From Massospora cicadina (taxonomy: Eukaryota; Entomophthoromycota; Entomophthoromycetes; Entomophthorales; Entomophthoraceae): a DNA stretch of 64,000 nucleotides. The stretch covers positions 1-64,000 of the forward strand of contig JAKSZP010004220.1 in assembly GCA_022478985.1 (NCBI GenBank), given 5' to 3'. Below, one piece after another: positions 11,640 to 21,310 of this stretch. Every line of letters starts with the position of its first letter. The first letter of the stretch is position 1. Under the pieces are notes generated by a model, which searched no databases, was not told the DNA's origin, and saw only the letters and a list, made by a program, of their open reading frames with translations. A program made the position numbers and the translations under genes.

Positions 11640-12520
11640 TGTGCGTGGGGAGTGATCCATCAAGTGGACACTGGGGATCATCCCCCCATCAGATCTCAGC
11701 TGATCCGCTGATCTAGAACAGCAGAAGAAGTTGCCACAGAAAAAGTCAATAAAGTGCTATATCAAGGAATGCTTGAAACGTCATAGAGCCCATGGGCTTC
11801 CCTGTCCTAATTGTCAAAAAGAAGAATGGTATTAGCCAGTTATTAATAGACTACCGCAAGCTCAATAGAATTACAAAAAACGACTCATACCCCTTGCCAC
11901 GAATTGATGATGCTTTGGACCAGTTGGGAGGAGCTCGTTATTTCTCTGCAATGGATTTGATATCTGGTTATTGGCAGATTGAGTTACCTGTGACGAAACA
12001 AGAGAAATACGCCATTATTACCTCAAAAGAGCTTTTCTAACCAAAATGTATGCCACAAGGGCTGTGTAATGTCCCAGCTACATTCCACCGGGCGATGGAC
12101 ACTATCCTTAGCAATTTGAAGCTGTCCTGCATTCTTGTATACCTAGACGACATCAACGTTTTTTCCCGCACATTTTCTGAAATTTTTTAAATATTTGGAA
12201 GAGGTAATCCGCCGGTTGGCTGGGGCCAACATCAAAATAAAACCCCATAAATGCCACTTTATCAACAATCAGCTAGAGTACCTTGGGTTTGTAGTTGATG
12301 CAACAGTGCTGCGTCCCCAACCAGCTAAGATGGAGGCCATTTGGAAAATGACTACACCAAGCAGTAAGTGAGAAATACAAGTTATTTTAGAGATGGTTGG
12401 CTACTTCGCCGCTTCATACCAAACTTTAGATGTTTTGGAGGTCCACTGTTTGAGTTATTGAAGGACGTTATGCTTAAATGGATGGAACACCATCAACGCT
12501 CCTTTGATATGCTTTGAACG
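11640..12520 (+). pseudogene. G2a reverse transcriptase
   Basis: Gypsy-type RT. Fingers: FPVLIVKKKNG and LLIDYRKLNRITKNDSYPLP; palm: ARYFSAMDLISGYWQIELP, MPQGLCNVPATFHRAMDTIL and the catalytic ILVYLDDINVFSRTF (near 12135), all recognisable. One TAA at 12038 and a frameshift near 12180 break it. The catalytic YLDD is intact. The connection domain follows with strong decay. Confidence 0.9.
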
Positions 12521-12960
12521 GCATTGATCAATTTGCCAGTACTACGCTACCCACTTTTAGAAAAGAATTTATTGTACAGACGGATGCGTCCCTTTCTGAT
12601 GTGGGGGCAGTTCAGTCCCAAAAAAGATGAAGAAGGGGAGGAGCACCTGGTGGCATACAGTAGTCAAAGCCTGAATAGCCAAAATGTAATTATACTGTGA
12701 CCAAACGGGAGTGCTTAGCGGTGATCTATGCTTACAAGAAATTCAAAGTATATTTACATAGTGTAAAGTTCAAAGTTGTAATGGATCATGTCTCGTTACA
12801 CTGGTTACAGAACTTTAAGGAGCCAGAGGGATTCTAGTTTGATAGACTCTTAAACTGAAGGCTTAAAATTTTAAGATTCTTAACAAACTGGGAGCCAAAC
12901 ACCAAAATGCAGACTGCTTGTCAATATATCAACAATTGCAGAGATGGCAGATCTAAGCAG
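12521..12960 (+). pseudogene. G2a RNase H
   Basis: After the RT, in shifted frames: PVLRYPLLEKNLL, a degraded QTDAS-type motif (ACGGATGCG near 12580), EEHLVAYSSQSLNSQN, the TKRECLAVI-like segment near 12700 and the VMDHVSLHWLQ-like segment near 12780. This is the usual order of a gypsy RNase H. Multiple frameshifts. Confidence 0.75.
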
Positions 12961-14160
12961 CATCATGTATGATAAGATGCTTAGCTGTAAGCACGATGAT
13001 GAGCCACTTCATGTTGTAAAGGCGTTGAATGAAATGCAAGCCAATACTTTCCAGCAGAATGGTGAGTTGTATAAGTGGTTTGGTGATTCAACACTTTCTA
13101 TGACCCTCGGAATGGACTAATATTATTATGAGAGAACATAGGGCCATTGGACATGGTGATGTGTGTGTAAAACAATGGAATTCTTGTGGCCTCAGTATTA
13201 CTGGGAAAGCATGAACTTCGATGTACTTGATACTATCTCCTTCTTCCACCAGTGTCAATTGGAATAGCCATTCCGCTGAAAGACTTCATACTGGTTGGTG
13301 AAGCTGCAGTTTGTTTGACATACAGTTTCCCTGTATGTTGGTGGCCATCTGCCAATGGGAGCTAACCGGTCCAAGTACATTCTAGTAGCAATTGACCACT
13401 TAACTCGGTGAGCTGAAGCAAGGGCAAAAACAGGACTTAGGGGCGATCACAGTAGCCAAATTCATAATTAAATGTATTATCCAATGGCATGGCTGTCCTC
13501 AGTTCCTCCTTACAGATAATGAAACTAACTTCACTTCCCACATCCTGCCAAAGCTCAATGAGCTAATGGCCATCCGAGGAGATTTGACAAACCCATACCA
13601 CCCTGAGTCCAAAGGAATGGTTGAGCGGGTCAATGGGACTTTAGTGAACATAATCCATAAATTAGTAGCAGATCAACCCTCATATTGGAGTTCCCTTTTG
13701 TCCACCACCATCTTCGCCTATATTATTAGTGTACATTCCGCCATGGGGAAGAGTTACTTTCAATTACTATATGAGCGACACCATGCTTTTCCAGCACTGC
13801 TATACACCTGCGTAGAAGATATGGGTGGAATGGACCGCCAACATTATTTGTTGAACCTAGCTAACACATCAATCAAATTGCAAACCGAAGCATACTCATT
13901 CAGTTTAGCCAAGAAGATTAAGGATCAAGCTGCCAATCAGATACATCATAGTGGGTTAACCCAGTTAAAAGATGGGGGCATAATTCTTTTTCATGATCAA
14001 CATGGGTTTGGGCGGAAACAGAAGTTGGCCAGTATCTGGATTGGGCCATTCAAAGTTATTGAGAAGACAGGTATGGTTTTATATACTATCAAGGACCCTG
14101 CTAGCGGTCAGATCATCAACTGAGTGCATGCAAAGTTCCTCTGGGCGTATAAGCAATAGG
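12961..14160 (+). pseudogene. G2a integrase with GPF module
   Basis: The H2C2 finger is at about 13130-13255 (HRAIGHGD, later CHQCQ-like). The core starts near 13330: SKYILVAIDHLT, then FLLTDNETNFTS (near 13500; Asp) and YHPESKGMVERVNGTLVN (near 13600; Glu). The C-terminal part has IWIGPFKVIEKTG and IKDPASGQIIN, a GPF module. I see no chromodomain. The 185-codon block 13566-14123 is open, the rest frameshifted. Confidence 0.87.
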
Positions 14161-14175
14161 AGTCTTATCTTCCAG

Positions 14176-14191
14176 TCAAAGGGAGGGGTAA
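14176..14191 (+). other. G2a polypurine tract
   Basis: CAAAGGGAGGGGTAA lies just before the 3' LTR; the equivalent before the G2b 3' LTR is CAAGGGGGGTAA. It would prime plus-strand DNA. Confidence 0.75.
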
Positions 14192-14688
14192 TGTCATGAT
14201 TCTGATATGACTGGACAATAAGCCCCAAGTCATTATGGTGGAATGGATAGGATCTTCTGAGGTTGATATGAGTGATGATTATTCAAGCACCTTGAGATGA
14301 GGCGATATTTGGTTGTTGGTAAATCGCTTCAAATTAGCCAATCACGAAATTAAAAAATGAAATTTGCTGGAACCAATGAGATATGTTGAGTTAAATTACT
14401 AAGCCATTGAAGCGGTTTCATCTGAAGTTGCTACAATATAGGCGAGATGAGATGGTGGAGAAGGAGGTTGTTATTAGTTGAAGAGTAAGTGGAACAATGA
14501 GGATCCGCTGTATTAAAAATAATAGATAAAAGAGGATTGTGGGAGCGAGTGCTCCAAAATTATTTTAAGGCTTATTCTTTTTGTTTCAAGGACAACGATC
14601 ATCATATGGTTGGTCCTAATTGCTCAGTGGGTTGAACCCTGTGCAAAATCATTCGGCGTATCTCTTAAATACCACCAATTTTATAACA
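14192..14688 (+). repeat. G2a 3' LTR
   Basis: 497 bases, TGTCATGATTCTG to TTATAACA, partner of 8781-9280. Scattered point differences and small indels between the two point to an old insertion. Confidence 0.92.
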
Positions 14689-14780
14689 ATCAGTCTCAGG
14701 GTATTTATCCAAGATGGATTATGGGATGAACTTGCTGAAGAGGGCGAATCAAACCAGCTAAGAATTGGTCACCAAGCTGG
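14689..14780 (-). pseudogene. G1 internal fragment between G2a and the solo LTR
   Basis: A short piece of G1, presumably gag. I recognise no domain in it; its place follows from the insertion order. Confidence 0.45.
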
Positions 14781-15931
14781 TGATAAAAGTTACTTAAGGG
14801 TTGATTATCAGTAGTTGACCCAATAACCTTTTTACTGCACAGGTTCAGTTTCCTCATGCACCTCGCGTTGTATAGAATATATTTTCTGATAAAGTATGGA
14901 GACTATTATCTGTAGTTGAGTTAGAACTATTATTAGGCCTAATGCTTTGGCCAGTACTTCTGATTAAATACTTCAAAATGTACTCGTAGGGATTTGTTCC
15001 CTGTATTACTGTCCACCTGATCTTTGTCAAGATCCCCTCATGACAGTCTCTTTTGGATCATCACACAGTTGGCAGCTATCCCTTATTTGTGGAACCCTTT
15101 GTCTCTAGATCCTCGCTTGGATCTCAACTTCTCTCTGAGAGTCTTCCAATTATTGCCTTCTGCAATAATATCCTTGAGATGGAACTTCACACTAGATGCT
15201 GATATTCTAACTATACACCAAATCTACAGTTTTACTAATACAACTAATAATAATGTTTTAATGTAAATTAATCCGTGTTTATTAATGTTTTTATTATAGT
15301 GAACCCTAGGGAATTATATAGCAGGGGATTCGGCCATCTAACCCTTGGTTGACACCTCTTCTATGAAATGGCAGCCGTAGCCATTGAATCACCCATCTTC
15401 ATCTCAGCAGCAATGGTCCTCCCCATCATGGCTAAGATTCCGCTGTTGGACATCCTCAAGACCTCAAATGGAAAGAGTCAGAAAACGTGTCCCTAACGTT
15501 TTCCTCTCGATCAAGCAAACCAACCATAATTGGATAGCGACCTGCTTAGGTGATGGGACCTATTATCCTTTATGGCAGGTCACTTTACCAACAAATCAAT
15601 TTGCTAGTTGCAGGCAGCATCACTCGCCTTACAACTCACCATTCATTCCCAATCAGTTGGTGATGAAACCTGACCAATCCCAATTGGTACACCTGATAGC
15701 TAATCATTATCAGATGCCCCTATTTTGTCAGCCACTCCACCCGATGAGATATCTAATATTCATTCGGGTTGATCCCTGACAGATACAACCAGGCAAATAT
15801 CCCAAAATCCCCTGAACGTAGTTCCTCCAAAATTGGGGCCAACTGATTTCTGATTCACTTTTCTTCAGGGAATTTTCCCCTAGCGACACCAGGTAATCTA
15901 GCAGGCTGGGAATATAAAAAAAATCCCAACA
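14781..15931 (-). repeat. Solo LTR of family G3
   Basis: 1151 bases, matching the G3 LTRs at 43578-44719 and 29873-36316 over their length. In plus orientation it begins near TGATAAAAGTTACTTAAGGG and ends AAATCCCAACA (the TGTTGGG start on the minus strand). The flanking 5-mers GCTGG (14776-14780) and GCTGC (15932-15936) agree at 4 of 5. No internal sequence is present, so it is a solo LTR left by recombination. Confidence 0.85.
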
Positions 15932-16929
15932 GCTGCCAGTGTTAATAACTTTTGGACAAACTAGAATTTGGCTGAGGTACATTTCCACATGCATGGAAGT
16001 CTCCTCTAATCCTCCAGCGTTCAAATGATCAGGTTACTATACTTCAGCAGGGGCTCCTAATTCTTAGTAACCAATATCATCTTAACCCCCTCAACATCTC
16101 CCCCAAGGGTATTCTCAACAACGAGAAAGGCCGCAATGGAGGTAGGGGAGACGGCCACAGAAGATTTGGTAGCCTTAGGGGACGCATTTACCAGTTTAGC
16201 TGGAGGAAAGGCAAAGTGGCTTTGGTGAGCTTGTGCGAGAGTATGGTATTAGCTACCTTAAAGGACTCTGAATCATAAGAAGGAAAGATATTTTTTAAGT
16301 CGCATTGAGGAAGCAGGTTTCTCAGGGAGGATAGGCACAGGTGGGCTCACTCCCAACTGTTAAACAAGTGGAAAATCCTCAATGTTTATAGCTGAAGGGT
16401 TCACCTCAGCTTCATCTATTGTTACATAAATGGAATTTGGCCACATCAAAAAAGCTTCTTTGATGTTGCAGTTGGTTTTAAAGTAGAGTTTTACAGAGAT
16501 GATATGCTAGCTAGAGAGGGCTGAGAAGATAACCCAGTTAACAGGGCGGCGATAGCATCATCAAGGGTAAGCATGTTAGAGGTTGACACCTTTATGCAGC
16601 GAGGTAGTTTCATTCAGCAAAGGCAATGGACGATTCACCTTCATAAATGCTAAGGCGCATAAAGGCCTGTTTTCCCTGTATAAACTCTGCTTTGATCCAA
16701 ATTCAGCCAAATGAGCCTCCTTCACCTCTGCCCATGTGTGCAAAGGGTCCAGTTAAGGAACTATCATCTCTTGCGCTAGGTGGCTTAAACAAGAAAGTAT
16801 GTGTTGAGCTTTTTATTTGTCCGTTGCACCATACATGGCAGCTTCATAAACATACAAAAAAGTAGCAATGCTCCCTTCGCCAGGGATGTACTGGTCTTTA
16901 AAATGTTGTTTTAGTGGGCGCTGCTCAAG
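15932..16929 (-). pseudogene. G1 gag, capsid part and C-terminal region
   Basis: Minus strand from 16929: FKDQYIPGEGSIATFL, YVYEAAMYGATDK, AQHILSCLSHLAQEM and HTWAEVKEAHLAEFGS, a typical gag capsid helical region. Further down, decayed frames read VSPPVPILPEKPAS and a Ser/Ala-rich stretch. Gy-D has the homologous FKEQFVPGQESILSFL. No zinc knuckle was recognised here. In-frame stops lie within the first 60 codons. Confidence 0.78.
16912..16929 (+). repeat. Target-site duplication of LINE-B1 (left; right copy 18873-18890)
   Basis: TAGTGGGCGCTGCTCAAG and TAGTGTTCTCTGTTCAAG agree at 14 of 18 positions. Read on the minus strand they encode LEQRPL and LEQRTL. Removing the element and one copy restores the G1 gag frame. 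Confidence 0.82.
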
Positions 16930-18872
16930 ATTAAGTTTTTTTCCGCTTGGAGTAATTTTGAGCAATTTTAGTTAATAGGAAGTAAGAAAGAGCCTAACTA
17001 GCCTACGCTGACCTTCCCATTTGCTCACAATAACTTCAGATTCTCCGCCGGCTGCCCCATTGTGGGGCAGCGGTAAAACCCCACCCAGCGTTTTCTGTCC
17101 GGCAAGAAAACATGTTTGGACTAGATTGTCCAGTCCCAATAACACATCTGATTGGTTAAATCCACCCAAGGATCTCACCATCAACCTAGCATGTGCCCAG
17201 GCAGTGCCTCGCAGCTCACTCATTCTCCTCAATCCCAGCTGCATTTCAGCCTTTGGGTCGAATATGGGAATTATTCCCATATGATGAAAAAGCCATTATC
17301 AATATGGCCCAGGTAGTGATTACAGCCAGATTTATCGATTTCCACCCCTATAAGGGGGTATTTTGATCTTGGCTTCACCTGAAAAGCTGACTCCGCCACT
17401 GCGGCCACTGTTACCCTGGTTTTCCAGGGAACTCCTATCCCCACAACGTGCACCCAGCTCTCCACTGACACCACTATAAAGGTTCAGTTTGTGGGGTTGC
17501 CCACTCACCTTCACCCTGTGATGCTCCATCAGGAGCTGATGAAATACTTGGCCGCATATGGCTTCAACCCCATTCTTCAGTTTGTGGTCCCCAATGGGGC
17601 TGCTCATCTTGCCGTGACTTGGGCATTTGCCACATTTGCCCAAATTATAATAAAATTGCTATGTCAATTCCCCCTGCACCATCATTCATCTCTGCCCCTG
17701 ACCACCCATTCTGGGCCTGTGTCAAGGGCAGGCGGACTATCTGTCCATCCTGTTTTGAGTTGGATCACTTTAAGCGTAAATTCCCCTATCCAGCTGCATC
17801 CGCTGGACCTTCATTGCTTCCGTTTGGCCCCCAATATGCCACACACCTCACTGCCTTTCTGGTATGGGGTACAATCCTTCCCCTACCCCAAAACCTGCAG
17901 CTGATGCAGCACCCGCAGCTGCCAATCAGGCCCCTCCTTAGTCCAGTGCCACATGTGCTTCAACAGGTCAGGGGACATCTTGGATAACAGTATAATCCCA
18001 CATTATTCCTCAGTTGACAGCCACAACCCATAATTTCATCAACCATGATTTTCCAATATGAATTGAATCCATGGACTTCATTAGAAGAAACTGATGAAAT
18101 GGGCAATGTAATTGAAGAATTGAAACCCCAATCAAAGAATATATGATGGTACAGCACCCCATTCAGATCCCTCGGCGTTTTTACACCACCAGACTGAACG
18201 CCTCTGTGTTCCGCTCTGAACACCAGCTCGCTGTTACTGCAGCTTAGAACCCAGATAACACCAACTTCTGTGAGATGACCAATTTTTCAGTAGCGATACT
18301 TGCCAAGGGTATCCTTCATCCCAAAATTGCTCCGATCTTACCCTTTGAGGTCAGAGGTAACATCATAAACATCCACAGACAGAAAATGCCGCCATCAAGA
18401 AAGTTGTACCACTTCACAGGCCAAAACAATGACCACTTGCGCCACCGCAGATTTATTATTGGAGCTTCCTTCCATCCATCTTCATGCTGAAAACTGCTTT
18501 TCCAGATACAAAAGGCAATTTCTGATATAGGTAAGCTTAAATACCAGCTGACCATCAGCTAATTCGCTCCCCATGTCACTGATCACCCCAAACCATTGCT
18601 CTCCGCCTTGGCCTGCACACCTGCCTTTGATATGGAATCTGATTTCAAGGAAAAGCACCTGATCCCTCTTCCCCTTCCACCATGGTGGGATGAGTGACTC
18701 GTCGCTGTCCCAACTGGTTGGTTGTATTCTCGTTCAGTTGTGGTTCACATGCCCTTTTGGGTGGTTAATCACTTCAGTTGGGTATGTCTGTTCGTTCATT
18801 TTTGAGTTTAGTTCTTCGAGTTTTGGTAATTTCTGTCCCCTGGTCGGCTTGCCTTGGTTAAATAAAATAAAA
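16930..18872 (+). mobile_element. LINE-B1, ORF1-only non-autonomous LINE
   Basis: A 1943-base element with target-site duplication. It starts with a pyrimidine run (TTTTTTTCCGCTTGG), codes for a gag-like protein, and ends in the tail block shared with the LINE-A elements (GTCCCCTGGTCGGCTTGCC, then TTAAATAAAATAAAA). Endonuclease and RT are absent. LINE-B2 (56088-57995) has the same length class, the same 5' and 3' ends and a recognisably homologous interior, so this is a family and not a random deletion product. Confidence 0.82.
17021..18700 (+). pseudogene. LINE-B1 gag-like ORF with zinc knuckle
   Basis: N-terminal block SPPAAPLWGSGKTPPSVF (LINE-B2: PPPAAPVWGSGTHQPAF). A middle region is in shifted frames. 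Near 17700-17790 DHPFWACVKGRRTICPSC is followed by FELDHFKRKF; the last Cys of a CX2CX4HX4C knuckle reads Phe here, while LINE-B2 keeps a Cys at that place. The C-terminal part ends near a conserved CCACCATGG-containing segment (18678-18700). Several stops and frameshifts. It is distinct from the LINE-A ORF1. Its likely role is RNA binding (inference). Confidence 0.65.
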
Positions 18873-18890
18873 TAGTGTTCTCTGTTCAAG

Positions 18891-18998
18891 TTCTTTGAGA
18901 TGGGATAGAGCGATGGCTTGTTGCTTTTCCAGAGCAACTAAACGTAATTCAACGTGAAGAGGAAAAGAGGTAGGGTTACTCACATTTGAAACCTTCAT
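18891..18998 (-). pseudogene. G1 gag N-terminus
   Basis: The ATG at 18998 (minus) opens MKVSNVSNPTSFPLHVEL, then EKQQAIALSHLKELEQR, a short helical N-terminus that continues across LINE-B1 into the capsid region. The start lies 31 bases after the primer site. Unlike Gy-D there is no collagen-like insert. Confidence 0.75.
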
Positions 18999-19028
18999 TT
19001 TTGACAAATTTTATGATGTACAAGTGTT

Positions 19029-19045
19029 CCCTGTAGTGAGCACCA
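19029..19045 (-). other. G1 primer-binding site
   Basis: Plus strand CCCTGTAGTGAGCACCA; on the element strand TGGTGCTCACTACAGGG, three bases from the LTR. This is the best-preserved copy of the shared primer site. Confidence 0.85.
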
Positions 19046-19048
19046 ATT

Positions 19049-19717
19049 TGTAGGAATCCAACTTGTTAGTGCTCGCTGGTGATTAGCTGCTGGATCCCAC
19101 AAAAGTTTAAAAAAATATAAAATAAGCACTACTAAAAAATTGGGTTTTATCAGGTTTTATTAGCAGCATGAGGAAAGAAAGGAAAAACGATCCACTTCAA
19201 TATCCACCAATCAGTATTTAAACTGTATTGAGGGTTGGGGGAAATTTGAGGATGGATTTAGAATAGCTTATACTAGTCCAAATTAGGAAATATGGGGAAG
19301 CAGCCTATCAAAGTTTGAGATAATCTTTTTAATTTGGCTGAATGATTTAAAGGAATTGTTATTGGCCAAATCATATCCATGGGGTAACAATTTGATGAAC
19401 TTCAACCAATCCCCATTTGCAAAATTTATTGCACCTTGGGGGACCCCCACCATGCCTATAAAAGGAGGTGGGCCCGCGTAGGTACTTGAAGGGACCTGGT
19501 TGAGGATGGGGAACCATTTGATGGAAATCCCAGTGTCCGCCATTTGGTCAGAGATTTTAACTGCTCAATTTTGTATTTTGCCCTTGTAGTATTTGAAATC
19601 ATGTTACCCCAATTAGCGGGGTTCCACTGAGAATCAACCTGGGCCTTTTGGTTAATGACTTCATTAGTATTATCAATATCACTCTTAAGATCATCGCAAA
19701 CTCATAAATGGATGACA
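19049..19717 (-). repeat. G1 5' LTR (outer boundary approximate)
   Basis: The inner end (TGTAGGAATCC in plus) is fixed by the primer site. The outer end is inferred where recognisable Gy-D integrase stops, at GATGACA (TGTCATC on the minus strand). The partner LTR is outside the window, so length (about 669) and boundary are unproven. The open frame at 19283-19543 inside it has no recognisable function. Confidence 0.55.
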
Positions 19718-20290
19718 TTTCCCCTTTTCAGCTGAACTTGACCTAAAACAATCTACTTTTGCAGATGAGAGGGCAAATGCCTGACAGATAACATGGGAGG
19801 TAAAGTTTAGCTTATTGCTCAAGAGAAGAAATCTGGGGCACCCATATTGGTTGGAAATGAAACAAAACAGGAACAAAGCAGCGGCCTTGAAGACGTGACA
19901 GGAACCAAGATGGCCTCAATTTAATTTGTGAGATGGTAAATGGCTATTATAATGTAGCGGTGACCATGGAGGCCCATGGATAGGGCCCTATAACACCCAC
20001 ATCAATGATGCTAAATGGCATTGAAGGGGCTACAAATTCATGCTGATAGAGGTTTTTTGTCTATCCCGGGTTCTTCATGTCAAGAAAGCATCTAAAACCT
20101 CCTAGAAAGTTTCAAGCATTCAGTCCCAATAAAATTTTTCTTAACCATTTGTAGGTTTTCTTAACTGCCCATTGTTAAAACTTTAGGAGCTTGAACCCTC
20201 TATTGAGTTCCAATTGATAAAGTTCAGGATTAGATTCCACGTTCTAAATAATAATCGCTTCAGCTCCCTTGTTCACCTGCACACGTTCCT
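19718..20290 (-). pseudogene. Gy-D integrase, finger and partial core
   Basis: Minus strand: a decayed H2C2 region (HWAVKKTYKWLRK-like), then YQHEFVAPSMPFS with IDVGVIGPYPWAS (first Asp region), and NQYGCPRFLLLSNKLNFTS (the D-N of other integrases reads S-N here). It breaks off before the catalytic Glu at the G1 junction. Confidence 0.72.
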
Positions 20291-21310
20291 TGTATGTGCG
20301 TTGTTCAATTTGTTTATAGTAATAGATTATAATGAGCAATAGTAGTATGAAGACTACTATACTAGTTGATCTGATAGCCAAGATACTGATTATTTTTAAT
20401 GCCAGCCCGGTGCTTGTCCTAATATTGGCTTCTTCAAAGTTGGTATGGACTTCTTCCCTATTCCGTCTGATAGAACTTAACCTAGAATAAGGTTCAGATG
20501 TTCATCTCCCTTCTTATCATGTAGAGTCTGCGTAGATCAACAATAATATTGACAAAGGATCTTCTTGTCCTTCCTTCTCTAATCACAAGAGCAAACAGTC
20601 TTAATTATAAATTACATTGTTAATTATTTTTATCTCAAAAAAACATTGATCTTCATTATTATAAAAATAAAGTGGAATTTATAGAGAACTTCGGCGCACA
20701 ACTCTAAGGTATGCGCCCCAAGTGGGAATGGTGGCCATCGCTGATGAATTAACCCTCCAGAGTCTGGTGAAACAATGATTTTCCTCATTAAATATGGGTT
20801 CTTTCCCCTACTTCAAACGTGAACTCTTTTGAGTTGAAACAAAGAACGTGTCTAATGCCCTCACTCAACTCCCATCAAATGTACCCTTATCTGGTGACAA
20901 AAAGCTTAGGTAATGAGACTCTTACCCATAAACAGCAGATTGTAATCCAGAAGGGGTTATCTCAAAAGTTGCTCTATGACAGGTGGCATTACTCGCCATC
21001 TACTTATAATCCCCTTAGCCAATTGGCAACTAATCTAGATCAAATCCTAAAGGTCAATTTAAGTTATTAATAATGTATTGACACCTAATCTCTTGCTTAT
21101 TGTCATGAATCATCCCTGACAAAACACTCATCAATCTGGTGGACCATAATCTGGTGGGTCAATAGTTATTTGTTTGACAATATTTCTCCAAAAAATAGTT
21201 ATCATAAGAAATTTGATAAATCCAAGATCCACTAGTGGAATAAATCCCCTAGTGGACTAGCAGATTAATTAAAATCAATGAAGCTGGGTATGTGGGCAAA
21301 AATCCCAACA
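20291..21310 (-). repeat. Divergent solo LTR related to G3
   Basis: The right end GTGGGCAAAAATCCCAACA matches the G3 LTR end, and internal motifs (AGTATGAAGACTACTAT, TATCTGGTGACAAA-like) recall G3, but overall similarity is low. It lies between RNase H and the H2C2 finger of Gy-D. The left boundary at TGTATGTGCG is a guess, and the flanking 5-mers (TTCCT, CCCAT) do not support a duplication. A 17-base inverted repeat CCCATGTCCCACATGGG directly abuts its right end (21311-21327). Confidence 0.55.

Larger units (their letters stand above)
8781..14688 (+). mobile_element. Ty3/gypsy element G2a, complete with both LTRs
   Basis: G2a is 5.9 kb: 5' LTR 8781-9280, primer-binding site 9282-9298, gag, protease, dUTPase-like domain, RT, RNase H and integrase, polypurine tract, 3' LTR 14192-14688. 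It lies in G1 between gag and protease. Flanking 5-mers are GGCAG and ATCAG (3 of 5 identical), so the target duplication is weak. G2b (22555-48662) is the same family with LTRs about 85 bases longer. Stops and frameshifts in every domain indicate an old, inactive copy. Confidence 0.92.
1..19717 (-). mobile_element. Ty3/gypsy element G1 (minus strand), interrupted, 3' end beyond the window
   Basis: G1 is read right to left: 5' LTR (about 19049-19717), primer-binding site (19029-19045), gag (18998 down to 14689), protease (8513-8780), dUTPase-like linker, RT (7769-7266 and 2016-1711), RNase H and integrase to base 1. Four younger insertions split it: LINE-B1 (16930-18872), a solo G3 LTR (14781-15931), G2a (8781-14688) and LINE-A1 (2017-7252). 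Its frame resumes across LINE-A1 (inside the RT, right after LDD) and across LINE-B1 (inside gag). The 3' LTR must lie left of the window. Stops and frameshifts throughout make it dead. Confidence 0.85.

Noticed and set aside
19283..19543. An 86-codon minus-strand open frame as an independent gene
   Set aside because: It lies inside the presumed G1 5' LTR and shows no recognisable domain; more likely chance.
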